DNA from: Anthopleura xanthogrammica
Taxonomy: Eukaryota > Cnidaria > Anthozoa > Actiniaria > Actiniidae
Length of the DNA stretch: 64,000 nt
Reading direction: 5' to 3'
Assembly (NCBI GenBank): GCA_964019055.1
Contig: OZ025207.1
Location: 4,169,001 to 4,233,000 of the forward strand
Part shown: in pieces, positions 20,799 through 34,100 of the stretch
Layout of the letters: the number at the start of each line of letters is the position of its first letter
How positions within the stretch are numbered: position 1 is the first letter of the stretch
Position numbers and translations under genes: made by a program
The notes under the pieces: generated by a model
What the model was told of the DNA's origin: nothing
Databases searched by the model: none
The model's input: the letters and a program-made list of their open reading frames with translations, nothing else

Positions 20799-22264
20799 GC
20801 AAGTGTCTTTGCTTAAGAAGCATAAAAAATAGGCCATTTGCGCTAATAACTATATTTTGCAAAACATTCTCATCAAAGACAAATTCTTTTATTTGTCTAC
20901 CTCTTGGAGATTTTTTTGATTTTTTTACTAATTCTGAAGAATGTTTTGCTTGTTAACTGACATTTCACATTTTGTCGATAACCGTAAAAAGGTCAGTAAA
21001 GTTTCAGTTTAGTTTGACAGTGGAATATAGGGTTCCCTGCTAGCAGAGTCTCCCTTGTAGGCGAATCCTGGCAGAGAAAATGGGAGACACATAAATAAAA
21101 AGTTAGAAAATAGTTCAAATATAACAGTATTGCCTTGCTTCTTGTCTTGCCATTTGCCAACAGTCGGCCACTCTAGTACTTTTTCGACTTTTTTGTGGCG
21201 AAGGTGCATTTTTTTGCCAGATTGTACGGTTTCCACAAGCAGGTAAACACTCGAGCAGTCAAATATTATCATCCATCTCGCGTTACTTTTTTGTGTATTT
21301 TTGTCTAATTAATTTACTTTTTGCATGGGACTTAAATTTTCTAAAGATACTTCTGGGAGTCTTGCAGCTCCTTGTTAACGACGTCCGCGGGCATTGTTAT
21401 CGCGCATCCTTTCTGAGCGCGCGCGAGAGCTTTTCAAATAAGCGAGGAACGCCTGGTCTATTTTGATAACATATTAAAAATCACTCATACTTCAATTTTC
21501 TTTAAATGTATACTACTATATTTTGTGTCATATAGTGATATATGTCATTTTTACCTCAAAAAACCTGCAGTATTGTACGAAAAAAGGTCTTTTTTACCGA
21601 ACTTGATGCATAGTTGTGCCCAGTCTCTGCGCGTTATCCAAAATGGCGGCCAAATTTTCAAACTTTACGACGTAATATCTCCGAAACAAGAACGGTGACC
21701 CCCATTTTTCTTTTTCTTAAAAACAAGCTACTATAGAGATCTACGATATATGTCAAAATGAAAAAAATGACATCACATGGAAAAGAATGACAGCTAATTC
21801 ACCAATCTTTTTTGATAATTATTTTATTTTGTTCATGTCATAAAGAAACAAATCTGACGTCAGAAAAAGTTTCATAAAATTTGAATACTGTTTTAATAAA
21901 CGAGGCAAGATGCAATAGAACGCGCGCTGTTTTCTTGGAAATAGTCGATTTTGCTCGAGTTGTAGCTCTGAAATGAATACGGTGACCCCCGTTTTTTATT
22001 TCATTTTTGGAACTCTAATATGATGTAGTAACTGTGTGCCACAACTTAATTTGCCCGCGAACGTCCTTAAGGAAATTTTCATAATTTTGACTAAAAACAT
22101 CGTTAAAGACAAAGAACAATTTTCTTCTTTCTCGATCCGCCATCTTGAATCCAGGACAAAGAAAACAAAGCCGACAAGTGTAAGGTGATTGGTTGAAAGT
22201 TAATTCCTATTGTTTTATTCGAGTTTTGATAGGCTGAGAGAAACTAGGCAATTACTAGTAATAG
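20799..22264. other. Spacer between copy B and duplicated block C
   Basis: No cbEGF exon, stop exon or promoter recognised. Contains tgctagcagagtctcc-type repeat near 21037 (also 7439 and 30019) and the MITE at 21379. If copies B and C are separate genes, the end of B and start of C must lie here or in 22265-23596. Confidence 0.5.
21379..22066. mobile_element. 688-bp MITE, TTAA target duplication
   Basis: Left end cgacgtccgcgggcattg after TTAA (21375-21378); right end cccgcgaacgtcc before TTAA (22067-22070). Internal ggtgacccccgtttttt-like stretch occurs twice. Same family as 36711-37355 and the fragment at 10788. No ORF. Confidence 0.6.
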
Positions 22265-22510
22265 GACAGCTTCATTTTTGTTAAGAAAAATGCGAACGAA
22301 AACGATCCAAATTAATCTTTAATTTGGACAGAATGAAAATTTGAAAATAATACCATAGTTGCTTATATGGGATTATAGAGTGATGATATAATTTTAGAAA
22401 ATATTGGGCGAATGACGTTTCTTTCCAAATTTGGTCAATCAATGTTTGTTGTGAAAAATTAACCGGGGGCTATAGGCCAATCAGAAACGATGAAAATTTG
22501 AAAATAATAC

Positions 22511-22802
22511 CCAGGGTTCGTGCAGGTCCTTGAACTCCTTGAAAAGTGCTGGAATTTGAAAACTCATTTCAAGGGCACTTGAAACTCCTTGAAAAAAGAA
22601 TAAATTCCTTGAAAATCGTAAATACTCCTTGAAAAATATTTAGAAAGGTTTTTGTAACCCAAAACGCCTGTTTTCCTCATCTAAAAGTTCGTAATCCCGA
22701 TCGCACCCATCGTTATGTGGTCCTTGAAAATTTTCATTTTGGTCCTTGAATACTCCTTGAAATGTCCTTGAATGTCTTCACAAGAAACCTGCACGGACCC
22801 TG
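22511..22802. mobile_element. 292-bp MITE with ccttgaa internal repeats
   Basis: Ends ccagggttcgtgcaggtcc and ctgcacggaccctg are inverted repeats; aatac at 22506-22510 and 22803-22807 is a likely target duplication. Copy A has the uninterrupted site near 241. The inside is built of tccttgaaa-like units. No ORF. Confidence 0.72.
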
Positions 22803-23411
22803 AATACTATAATTGCTCATATGGGATTATAGAGTGATGATATGATTTAAAAAAATATTGGGCGAATGACGTTTCTTTCCAAATTTGGTCAATCAATGCT
22901 TGTTGTGAAAAATCAACCGGGGGCTATAGGCCAATCAGAAACGGGGAAATATTTTGAATATTTAACAATGTCTTGTAATCACTGGTTGCTCGACCAATCA
23001 CAGCACGTGAAAATCTATATTCAAGTCTAAAATTAGTATAGGAATAGCATGATTTGTAGTGATATTTGGCATAAATACCACGAGAGATATCGTTTGAAAA
23101 TTGTTTGTAATTTCAAAAGCCGTCCTTGGCGCGGTGGTGGCTTTTACGGCTAACGGTTATAATTTTGCCTTTTTTACGACTAACAGTTAATTTTTTTCAG
23201 TTACATTTAACAAAAAACTTTTAAATTACTTCCAATGTTTCAAAAATGAAACCTTTCCCTTCCACGTGGCGTTTCAATCTCAATTTCAATCTCCTGAAAA
23301 TTGGAAATTTTTTTTCGCAGAAAAGTAAAGCAAGTATGAAATTAAATTTCATTTGTCATGGTCACGTGTTGCTTTGTACCCCCCTTTTTTCAAGACTTGC
23401 TACGGCCCTGG

Positions 23412-23495
23412 AATTTCACATGTGCTGAATCTAATACAAATGTATTCAAACAATAGGTTTTGCTCATTTGCATTAGATTCGGCAAATGTGTAATT
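23412..23495. repeat. Hairpin element upstream of copy C
   Basis: cacatgtgctgaatctaatac is complemented by gcattagattcggcaaatgtg about 50 bp later. A related piece lies near 19190. The 23254-23505 segment replaces about 640 bp present in copy A. Confidence 0.55.
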
Positions 23496-23596
23496 CGACG
23501 TCTAAACAGGGCCTTACTCTCAGTTAAGACCGATATTAAGGATAATTATTATGCTTATTATTTTTAATATTTTTGTATGACCACTTTTAAATACAG

Positions 23597-23896
23597 AAGT
23601 TCATTCGAAATACGACGTTTTGGTTCGTAAAGACCACACTGATTATCGGGTATTCAGATTGGCAAGTACAAGTAACGTAACTGGTGGTAAAGTTAACGTT
23701 ATAGAGGAAGGCTCCACTTCCACTGTACAAATTGAAGAAGACAAATTGATCATCAACAAACCACCAATCTTGGAGAAGCTCGCCGTAGGGTCCAACGTTC
23801 TATCACCATTGGCAATAAGTGGAAAAAATCGCCTGGTATACGCACCTACGACTATCAAAGCTATAAATTTAGGACAAGTTTCAGTCAGCCAACCAA
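23597..23896 (+). CDS. Head exon C1, unrecognised domain
   Basis: 300 nt, phase 1-1. Against A1 six codons differ (F/Y, G/N, T/I, N/K, S/A, S/L) and all six change the residue; no codon differs only silently. Confidence 0.85.
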
Positions 23897-26800
23897 GTAA
23901 GCAAATTTAAGCGATAAAATTAAACTGTAATTGTACTTATGTCCTTGTTTTACTGAGCTACAATAAAGCCCAGCCCAGCCCAGCCCAGCCCAGCCCAGCC
24001 CAGCCCAGCCCAGCCCAGCCCAGCCCAGCCCAGCCCAGCCCAGCCTAGAACGAAAACAGCGCATGCCTGGAGAAGGTTGAAAAACGCACTGCGCATGCTC
24101 GGAAGTTTACCGGCATTTAGTAAATCTCTAAAGTTAAGGTCGTTCGTGGATAGTTAGTGGTTATTTTTTCCTGACACATTACTTTAGTTGTTTTCTTTCC
24201 CTGGTCAAAGAATACCAAAGAAATTCGCATAATACAAGACATCAAAATCTTCAATGTTTTTCTTCGTAAACACGACTCGTCTATGGATTTTCTGCCGAGC
24301 TTCCGAGCACGCGCAGTGCGTTTTTCACTCGTGTCTCTCCAATATGATGGTTTTCTTTGTAAACACGACGAACTTACGAGCATGCGCAGTGCGTTTTTTT
24401 ACCCGTGTCTCTTGTTTTTAATCCTTTCTATAGGTTGTGATAAAGCTCCCGCTCTTGGAATACGTTACGATACTGTATATCAGCTTTTTAATTCAACTTT
24501 TATAACTGCGTCAAGCAATTATGATAGCAGGTATAGTACAAATACAGCACGTTTGCATGAGCCTATGTGTTGGTGTGCCAAAGTCAACATCGTCGGAGAA
24601 TGGCTGCAGTATACGTTTCCTTTGCGTTTCATTTTTTGTGGATTTGCCGTTACGGGAACTGATTATTTAAATGAACATGTTACAGAATTTTCCATGTACG
24701 TCGATGGAACATATCATAAGGTAAGTAATCTCAAATCCTATTATTTTATGAAAAATTATTTTAAATTAAAAAAAAAGTCACTATTACAAAAATAAATTCT
24801 CTACTTTTTAATATGTTAAGGCCCGTTCAGACGGGCGATTATTTCAGCGATTTTGAGGTGCGATGTAAAGGCCCGTTTACACTAGCAACTTTGTCGCGCG
24901 ACTTGAGCGGCGATTTTATGGCGATAGATCGCAGCTACGTTGCCGCCAATTCAAACAGGATCGAAATTTAGTGCAACTCGCTGCGATTTGGGTCGCGATA
25001 AAATCGCCATTGAAATCGCCGCTCAAGTTGCGCGATAAACTTGCTAGTGTAAACGGGCCTTTAAAGTCCGGTGCACAAAATTGCCGCAAAAGTCGCACCT
25101 CATATCGCCATAAAAATCGCACCTCAAATCGCCATAAAAATCGCACCTCAAATCGCCATAAAAATCGCACCTCAAATCGCCATAAAAATCGCACCTCAAA
25201 TCGCTATAAAAATCGCACCTCATATCGCCATAAAAATCGCACCTCAAATCGCACCTCAAATCGCTATAAAAATCGCACCTCAAATCGCCATAAAAATCGC
25301 ACCTCAAATCGCCATAAAAATCGCATCTCAAATCGCCGCAAAAATCGCCCGTGTGAACGGGCCTTTATGTTACTAACTCGTTCGGAAATGGACCTGCGCT
25401 CACTCGCTAAATATTTTCATAGCGAAGTTAGCTAAGAATGTGCGTGTTTCAAACACTCAACAATAATCGTTATTTCTAGAGCGTTGGTGCTTTTTCACTT
25501 CCGAGGGCCAGAAAGACAACGCCGAGAAAGACGCGATTGTATGAAAAAATAAGACGTTTTGAAAGCATGCTCCCGTCATTGTTTCGGCGTCGTTGTCCTC
25601 GATGCTTGTCAATGCTTAACTACCAGCGTTTAAAAATCGACTGCTGTCAACGTTATTTTTAATATATTGCTTAATAACTTATTTTTGTTTAATAGGACTA
25701 TACAAAAACAGGTTCAAGTTATCAATACTATAGTGTTGGGATGAACGATCGCACAGTACAAACCATCAGGTTTGTCATGAAGAAGTACTATTCATATATG
25801 TGCATGGGCGCGGAATTCTACGGATATATGAGTAAGTGTTCTTTTGTATCAAAATTAAGAGCGATTGTCTGTAACGGTCACCTACGCCATGAAGAATAGA
25901 AAAATCGAAAATTTTAAAAACTTGTCAAAAGAATGCCCTTACAACCCTGATTACGAATATCTAAGTTTTAGATTCATCCGATCTTTTTTGGGCGAGTTAT
26001 CGAGTATTTTATGATTTGACTTCCGTCGACCCATTTTATCGGCTCGAGAAGGCCGATATTCAACCGCTCTATAAGACTACTAAACAAATATGAAACTTAG
26101 TCTATACTCATTTTCTCAATAAAGAATTATGTCTTCGACGTATTTCAAGCATTTTTATTAAGTATTTCGAAAACTGGAATTTTTTTCGGTATTTATGGTT
26201 TACCCCTCTTTCGACCAACTTTGCCGTGGTCGAAAATTCTCATAATTGAAAGCCAAAAAAACCCAATTGGTACTGGACTAGCCAGTTAATATTATACTTG
26301 GTAGATAGATTAGTCTTTCGGCTACAAATTCATGAAATAAAATTCTTGGGCACTTTAAAGCCAAAATTTTAAGAGCGTCGAATGTTTATACTATTTTCAA
26401 AGTTTTAACGGGTTTCCGAAGCCAAAAACTTTATTTTTCTATGCTAATATTGTAATTAGCATAGAAAAATAAAGTTTTTGGCTTCGGAAACCCGTTAAAA
26501 CTTTGAAAAAATTATTAGAAATAAGCCATGTGATTAATTTTTCATCCAAAGCAATAAAATATTTGCTAAACTTGAAGTTACGAATTTTTTAAAGCCGACT
26601 TGATGATTTCATGTTGTTGGCGTGTGAGGTTAAAGAGTCACGATATTTGCGAAAGTAGTATAAACATTCGACGCTCTTAAAATTTTGGCTTTAAAGTGCC
26701 CAAGAATTTTATTTCATGAATTTGTAGCCGAAAGACTAATCTATCTACCAAGTATAATATTAACTGGCTAGTCCATGTACCAATTGGGTTTTTTTGGCTT

Positions 26801-27547
26801 TCAATTATGAGAATTTTCGACCACGGCAAAGTTGGTCGAAAGAGGGGTAAACCATAAATACCGAAAAAAATTCCAGTTTTCGAAATACTTAATAAAAATG
26901 CTTGAAATACGTCGAAGACATAATTCTTTATTGAGAAAATAAGTATAGACTAAGTTTCATATTTGTTTAGTAGTCTTATAGAGCGGTTGAATATCGGCCT
27001 TCTCGAGCCGATAAAATGGGTCGACGGAAGTCAAATCATAAAATACTCGATAACTCGCCCAAAAAAGATCGGATGAATCTAAAATATTCGTAATCAGGGT
27101 TGTAAGGGCATTCTTTTGACAAGTTTTTAAAATTTTCGATTTTTCTATTCTTCATGGCGTAGGTGACCGTTACAGACAATCGCTCTTAAGTAAGACCAAT
27201 AGGAGAATAAATAAAGAATAATCGATTCAAATTACAACTGTTTATTTTGACTGAGTTTCAAAAATCAACTCCTTTGACAAATATTATTACCAATATTGAT
27301 CTATAAAGGCCAACATGGTGGAGGACGGGGGCCCTGGCTACACCCCTGTAAGGTACAAGCAGCGACCAAAGCAAATTTTAAAATTTTAAGATTTTTTATC
27401 TTTATCCTAACTTCCAATCATTTTCCTATTAAAACATACACAGAAAGTTTGATTGGGCTAGATAGAATGGAGGGGCACAGGATTTTCAGTGTAAAAACTG
27501 TTATGTGCTACGCTATAAAGTTGTTTTTGTTGATGTCGTAGTCGTCG

Positions 27548-27583
<36 letters not shown>

Positions 27584-27810
27584 CGACGACGACGACGACG
27601 ACAACGATGATGATGATTCATGATAATGATGATGATGATGATGATGATGATGATAACGATGAGGATTCATGATAATGATGATGATGATGATGAGAATGAT
27701 GATGCATGATGATGCATGACGACGACGATGATGATGATGGTGGTGATGATGATGATGATGATGATGCATGATGATAATGATGATGATGATGACAAATACG
27801 ATGATGATTT

Positions 27811-27853
<43 letters not shown>

Positions 27854-28051
27854 CGATGACAAATACGATGATGATGATGACAAATACGATGATGATGATG
27901 ACAAATACGATGATGATGATGATGATGATGCATGATGATGATGATGATGATGCATGATGATGATGATGATGCATGATGATGCATGATGATGCATGATGAT
28001 GATGATGATGGTGATAATGATGACGATGATGATGCATGATGATGATGATGG

Positions 28052-28116
<65 letters not shown>

Positions 28117-31100
28117 CATGATGCATGATGATACATGATAATGATAATGATGATGACGATGATGAACGGTACGCCCATGGCTTCTTCCCCATGACGTTAC
28201 CGGAACATTGTACGGTTTGTGTTTGGTATTAAAACGCCCTCAAATATCGTTTTTCTTCAGATTTTCGCAAGGATCCTTTTGATTTTGTGATTGATTATCG
28301 AGAACTCCGTCTAAAAGGTAAGAATTAATATTAAATAATTGTACTTTTTTATTCAGGATGTTAGCGGCCAATCCGTTTTTGAATCAGGAATCAGTGATGA
28401 TACTTTTTATTCTTGAGGCTTTTTATCATGTTTGGATTTTTATCCGCCAATTTTGACTGTGAAGAAAATATGTTGTTTGCACTTAAGGAACATATACATA
28501 AGTTTCACGAAGTTTCGAGTCATTTCCAATTGCTAAATTCTCTCGCAAAACCGGGATAGTATTGCATAAAACACTACTACTAAACTGAAAATTTTCATTC
28601 GATGACCACAAAGTAAGTGGATAAATATTTCCACGCAAATACAGTCAAGTTACTAGATGATGAATAAGAAAGTGTTAAAAAGGACGTTTTTATTTTCAAT
28701 GAACAATTAATCTTAATCATAGAGGATTAATTAACAAATACTACCAATGTTATATCAACAGTTTATTTCAACACGGAATCTCATTCATACAATTAATGCT
28801 CTTCCAGAGAGCCGTGAATAAAAATAATACATACAATAAATTTATTTATATAATACTTAAACAACCTATCCCCCAACCCTTAATTAAAACTAATAATAAA
28901 TATTGTAAGTAGATCATAGTCTATTAACAAATTGACTATAACTAGATGCACATCTCTGATATTCTGTTAGATTATTCCATAAATTGGCTCCCCTATATGA
29001 AATGCTTCTTTTCATTGCTTCTGTGCTGGGTCTCGGAATAAAAAGACCATTTTGGGAGCTACGCAAGTTATGGGTGTGAATTTCGTGCGTATATTGAAAA
29101 AGCTCAAAAAAGTTAGCTAGGGGCATGGCCATTTAGAATTTTAAACATGAGGCAGGCTAACTGACCCTTGCGCCTTTCGACAAGGTCTTTCCATCTGAGT
29201 TGTTCGAGAATATCTATGGAACTAACTTCATAACTCGAGCCGGTTATGATCCTAGCAGCTCTATTTTGAAGCCTTTGTACTTTGTTTTCTAAGCCCTTCC
29301 CAATAGAATCCCAGATTGAACTACAATAGTCAAAGTAGGGTAATATTAAGGAATTATACACAGAAATCAAGATATCCATAGGTACAAACGGTCGTAATGT
29401 TCTTAAGACCCCAAGTGCCTTCGCTACTTTCTTAGAGATATTTTGCACATGAGATTCCCATGTAAGGAATTCATCAACATGCACACCAAGGTCTGTTGTC
29501 TTTCAATTTGACGTCCGTCCGACACAATGTTATAGCATAAGCGTTTTTCAGAAAAAATCGTTAAAATAAACTTGTTACTTTGTGTTGTTGTCACACATTG
29601 TCTTTTTGTCCATCGTGTTAATTTCATTTAAACAAACAATTCGGCTTGTCTTTGGGGTTAATTTTTTTAAAATTTGAAGTATTTTTTGCCTGAATTTGCG
29701 TGAATTTAAGCCGCGTTAATTTACCGTAATTATCCTTATGATTAAGATATATCAAATGTCTAATGCTAATATTTCATACTTATTAGGGAACCAATGTGTC
29801 ATAAAGAATGACTGTCCTGAGAAATCGGAATGCATCAATCCAGCCTTTTTCGCAAAATACCAATGCAAATGTCTACCAGGCTTTGAAGGTTCTACCGGAA
29901 ATGACGTATTTGACATAGGCCAAGGAATCACCTGTACTGGTATGGATTAATTAACCAATATTACTATATTATTTTGTCAATAGCTGCTCTGTTCTTTTCT
30001 GCTCTGCTCTTTCCCTGCTAGCAAAGTCTCCTATGTAGACAAATCGTGTCAGAGAAAATGGGAGACTCTGCCGGTCCAGGTCGTTTTCTTTGATATGCTG
30101 CCGTCAACAATCATGGACGAGCAAAACAGGTTTTTAAACTATATTATTTTGCCAATAGCTGCTCTGTTCTTTTCTGCTCTGCTCTTTCCCTGCTAGCAAA
30201 GTCTCCCATGTAGACAAATCGTGTCAGAGAAAATGGGAGACTCTGCCGGTCCAGGTCGTTTTCTTTGATATACTGCCGTCAACAATCATGGACGAGCAAA
30301 ACAGGTTTTTAAACCGGTTTTAACCGGAAATAGGTAATAGGCTTGAGCAAATGTAGAACACCGCTTAAATTTTTTTGAGTCCACGGCACTTATTATGACG
30401 GGGTTGCTAAGTTACCAAACGCATGCGCAACCAAGAAAACGGCCTGGACCGACAGTCTCCGATTTTCTCTGCCAGGATTTGTCTAAAAGGGAGACTCTGC
30501 TAGCAGTGAAAGTCACAGGGGACAAGTGTCCCTACTTAACTATACTTTGTTTGTAAATATTTGACACTTTTGAAGGCTCGTTACTCTAGTTCTTTTTAAC
30601 GAAACACGTTCAAATTTGCCAGACTTACTAATATTGAGAATAAGATGCCATAAAGAATTGATCCGTCCACTTCAAATCTGTGTACCTTAAGCATCATATA
30701 TTGAGATCACGTGATCAAGAAAAATGCACTGTTTCTCCAAAATGCAATTTTATTTCCTAAAATAACTAACAGATATGTAATCCTTGTTAAATACACTTTC
30801 AGAAAATGTATATTTTGTTGGGATTTCATTGAACATTAAACAATTTTTGGATGAGGCTGAACATGATATCGTAAATTACCAAGACCAATAAGGCCGTGTT
30901 ATCTGCCGAAGCCGTAGGCCGATGTCTTGATTTTTACGATATCATGCGAAAACCGAATTCAATAATTGTTTTATCATACATTTTGTAAACTAAGAATAAA
31001 GACTGATTTAATTCTGCTTTCGAAAAAATAGCAAACGTATTGCCATTTTCATAATTGTGACCTTTGAACTCGAAATGATAAATGTATTATCTGTACGTAA

Positions 31101-34100
31101 AACCTACAGATAATACATTTATTATGTCGAGTTCACACGATATCAGGGATTGGCTGAGGGCTCTTGGCCAATCAGATGCGAGATAGTGAGTAAAATGTAT
31201 AATGATTTGTGTTAGCTGATACCTTATTAAGGATTCATTGTACTGTTATCAATGCAACTAATAAGAATCGATATAAATCAATATTTTATTGAATGTACTG
31301 AATAGTAGTTCTCGTTAGTTTGAAATCAGTCAATTTCGATTCTACCACCAGACATCAATGAATGTGATCAAAGTCCATGCCAAAATGGTGGAACATGCAC
31401 AAATACTGTAGGGAGCTACAATTGCACCTGTGTTCCTGGTTGGCAAGGACAACGTTGTGATCAAGGTCAGTTACATCTCGTATTGGGTATTATGCTTTCT
31501 TTATCTCGGGTTTTTGTTGTTGTTGATGTCATGGTTGTAGTTAGAATCGTTGTTGGTCTTAATAGAAGGCAACGTTTCTTTGTGAAAATACTCTTTCATT
31601 ATTATGTGTCCACACGGTTTGCCAACAGATATCAATGAATGTGATCAAAGTCCATGTCAAAATGGTGGAACATGCACAAATACTGCTGGGAGCTATACCT
31701 GCACCTGTGATCCTGGTTGGCAAGGACAGCACTGTGATCAAGGTCTGTTACATCTCATATGGGGTTTATGTTTTCTTGATCAGATCAATTGTTTTTAGAT
31801 TAGTAAAAAAATATTATTCCTTTAATTAAATCGTGTGTGTACACGGTTTGCCAACAGATATCAACGAATGTGCGACAAATCCATGCCAAAATGGTGGAAC
31901 ATGCACAAATACTGCAGGAAGTTACAATTGCGCCTGTGATCCTGGTTGGCAAGGACAACGTTGTGATCAAGGTCAGTTACATCTCGTATTTGGTATTATG
32001 CTATCTTTATCTCGGGTTTTGTTGTTGTTAACGTCATGTCGTTGTTACTGTGGTTGTAGTTGTGATCATTGTCGTTATCTACATCTGTTTTTATTCTACA
32101 CAACACCTTTCAGTACAAAAGTGAAGGACCAAGGGTCAATAAATATCTAGACATTTGTTAAAAAATATACGTACATAATCTATCGCTGTAGATACCAATG
32201 AATGCGTAAAAAGTCCATGTCAAAATGGCGGAACATGCGCAAATACTGCTGGGAGCTATACTTGCACCTGTGATCCTGGTTGGCAAGGACAGCATTGTGA
32301 TCAAGGTCAGTTACATCTATTAGCCACTTGAGCTTGGTTTTTGTCGGGCGTCTTATTGGGAAACGAAGCAATGCGAATAGCGATGCGAAATGCGATGCGA
32401 AACCAGGTGATCTGACTAGGCGCGCAAAGCATGATTTCCTGATCTGAAAAAGAATCAATCCCATCATCCACCGTACGCTGAATTCACTTGAGTTTCATGG
32501 CGGCCATCTTGAAAATAGGCTAATTATGAGCGACTTTCTCGCCAATAAGTCTTTTCTTATTGAAAACGAGACACTATAAATAACAGATAAAAGGATTTTC
32601 TTAAGGTTCAAAGCATCCTGGAGATTGCCAAGGACAAAAGAGCAGCGTAAGGTGTGGAAATTTTAGTTAAATCTTGCCAAGGAATCGAGAAAGCTTTTCG
32701 GCAGCTTCTTCGAGATCGTTTCAACGGTAATTCTTTAATAAAAAACCATGAATATTAACCTAACCGATGAAAATATATTCTTAGTCTCATCTAGACAACA
32801 TATTCTTTGAAGTAGAAACATTTTTAGCCTTAAATAATCGGCTAAATGACACTTTTCCTAGCATTATTGTACTTGTATGCTATTTGGTTTTGTTTTGATT
32901 TCCCTCTGTTTATCCATGATTGAGCTCGAAAAGACGCATGGGATTGATTCTTTTTCGGATATCACGATTCGCAATCTGATTGGCTAATCGCTTTTCCTCA
33001 GATCACCTGGAATGTGATGCGAAACGTGATGCGAAATGCGATGCGAAACGTGATGGGAGATGCAATGCGAAACGGGTGTTTTTTATAAATTAAAACCTAA
33101 TCTTTAAGACTTGCTTACCGTAGTTGTCTAGTCTCCATTTAAGCTCAATAGTCTGGCAGGTTTAGTCTATTTTATTATAAAAACATAGAGTATATAAATT
33201 TAGGCACTGCCTAAAAGCGGAGCTTTCAGTTCAAATTTTCGAGGAAGAGTACATAGTGCATGACAAACGTGACGCAGAGCGGTTACGAAACAGCGTGACC
33301 ACCTCTCCTTGTGGTCTTACAAGCAGGGAAAACTTAAAGTGTTCCTAATAGATAGCACCAAACCTATTTCAAATAGATATTTATGGTCATCAAAATATGT
33401 TTTTGTAGGATTAAGTGTAAAGAATCTTGAGCCAAAATAACCGTTCGTGTCCGCGTGGGACTGGGTTCTAGTGCCTTAATAACCGCTTAGAACGTATTTG
33501 TTAGTCATTCTGTTCTCTCGTGTCTCTAGAATCTATAGCAATCGAATTCACGGTCTTCAGAGTTTGAATTCCTTTTTCCAGATCGTAGTTTTTGTTTAGA
33601 ACTATTTTGTTGCAAAACGACACATAAATAGGATTTTGAATGTGTTGCAGTAAAAATTCGTTTTAAAAACGGAAATAGAGCTAAAACCAAGGAATCTTTA
33701 GGGTTATTGTGGAGGTGGTTTTGAATTTACATAATGTTAAGATGAAACATCAAAAAAACTTAGTTAAGTGATCAAAAAGAAGATGCGCGAAACGGATGCG
33801 CAGTAGCAAGGGTGCCGAAGTACGTTAGGCGCGTTTTGAAAATTCCCCAATAAATATCACGGCTGCGCCACTGCGAGACAGGGCCAGTGATGTCATCGGG
33901 GTGATTGCTTTGACAGTTCTCAAAGAATCTAAGCGACGATTAGAAGAAAGTAACAATGATAACGACGCAGTATTTAGGCATCTTTTTCGTTCCAAAATTC
34001 CAAAACAACAACACACTTTGCTTGCAAAGACAGATAAATCACACCCCGATGACATAAGAAAAATACTACTGGTAGGGTACTGGAACTTGAAGAGTAACCT

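Larger units (their letters stand above)
22265..33790 (+). repeat. Segmental duplication, copy C
   Basis: Direct-orientation counterpart of 1-17060. It is shorter mainly because the EGF exons matching 9482-15294 of copy A are absent. The right part (33328-33790) matches 16557-17060. Head exon coding sequences differ from copy A at only a few percent of positions, so the duplication is recent relative to copy B. Confidence 0.85.

Noticed and set aside
25044..25435. ORFs with 8-residue repeats (IAIKIAPQ and similar)
   Set aside because: Translate a 24-bp minisatellite inside a MITE; no splice or homology support.
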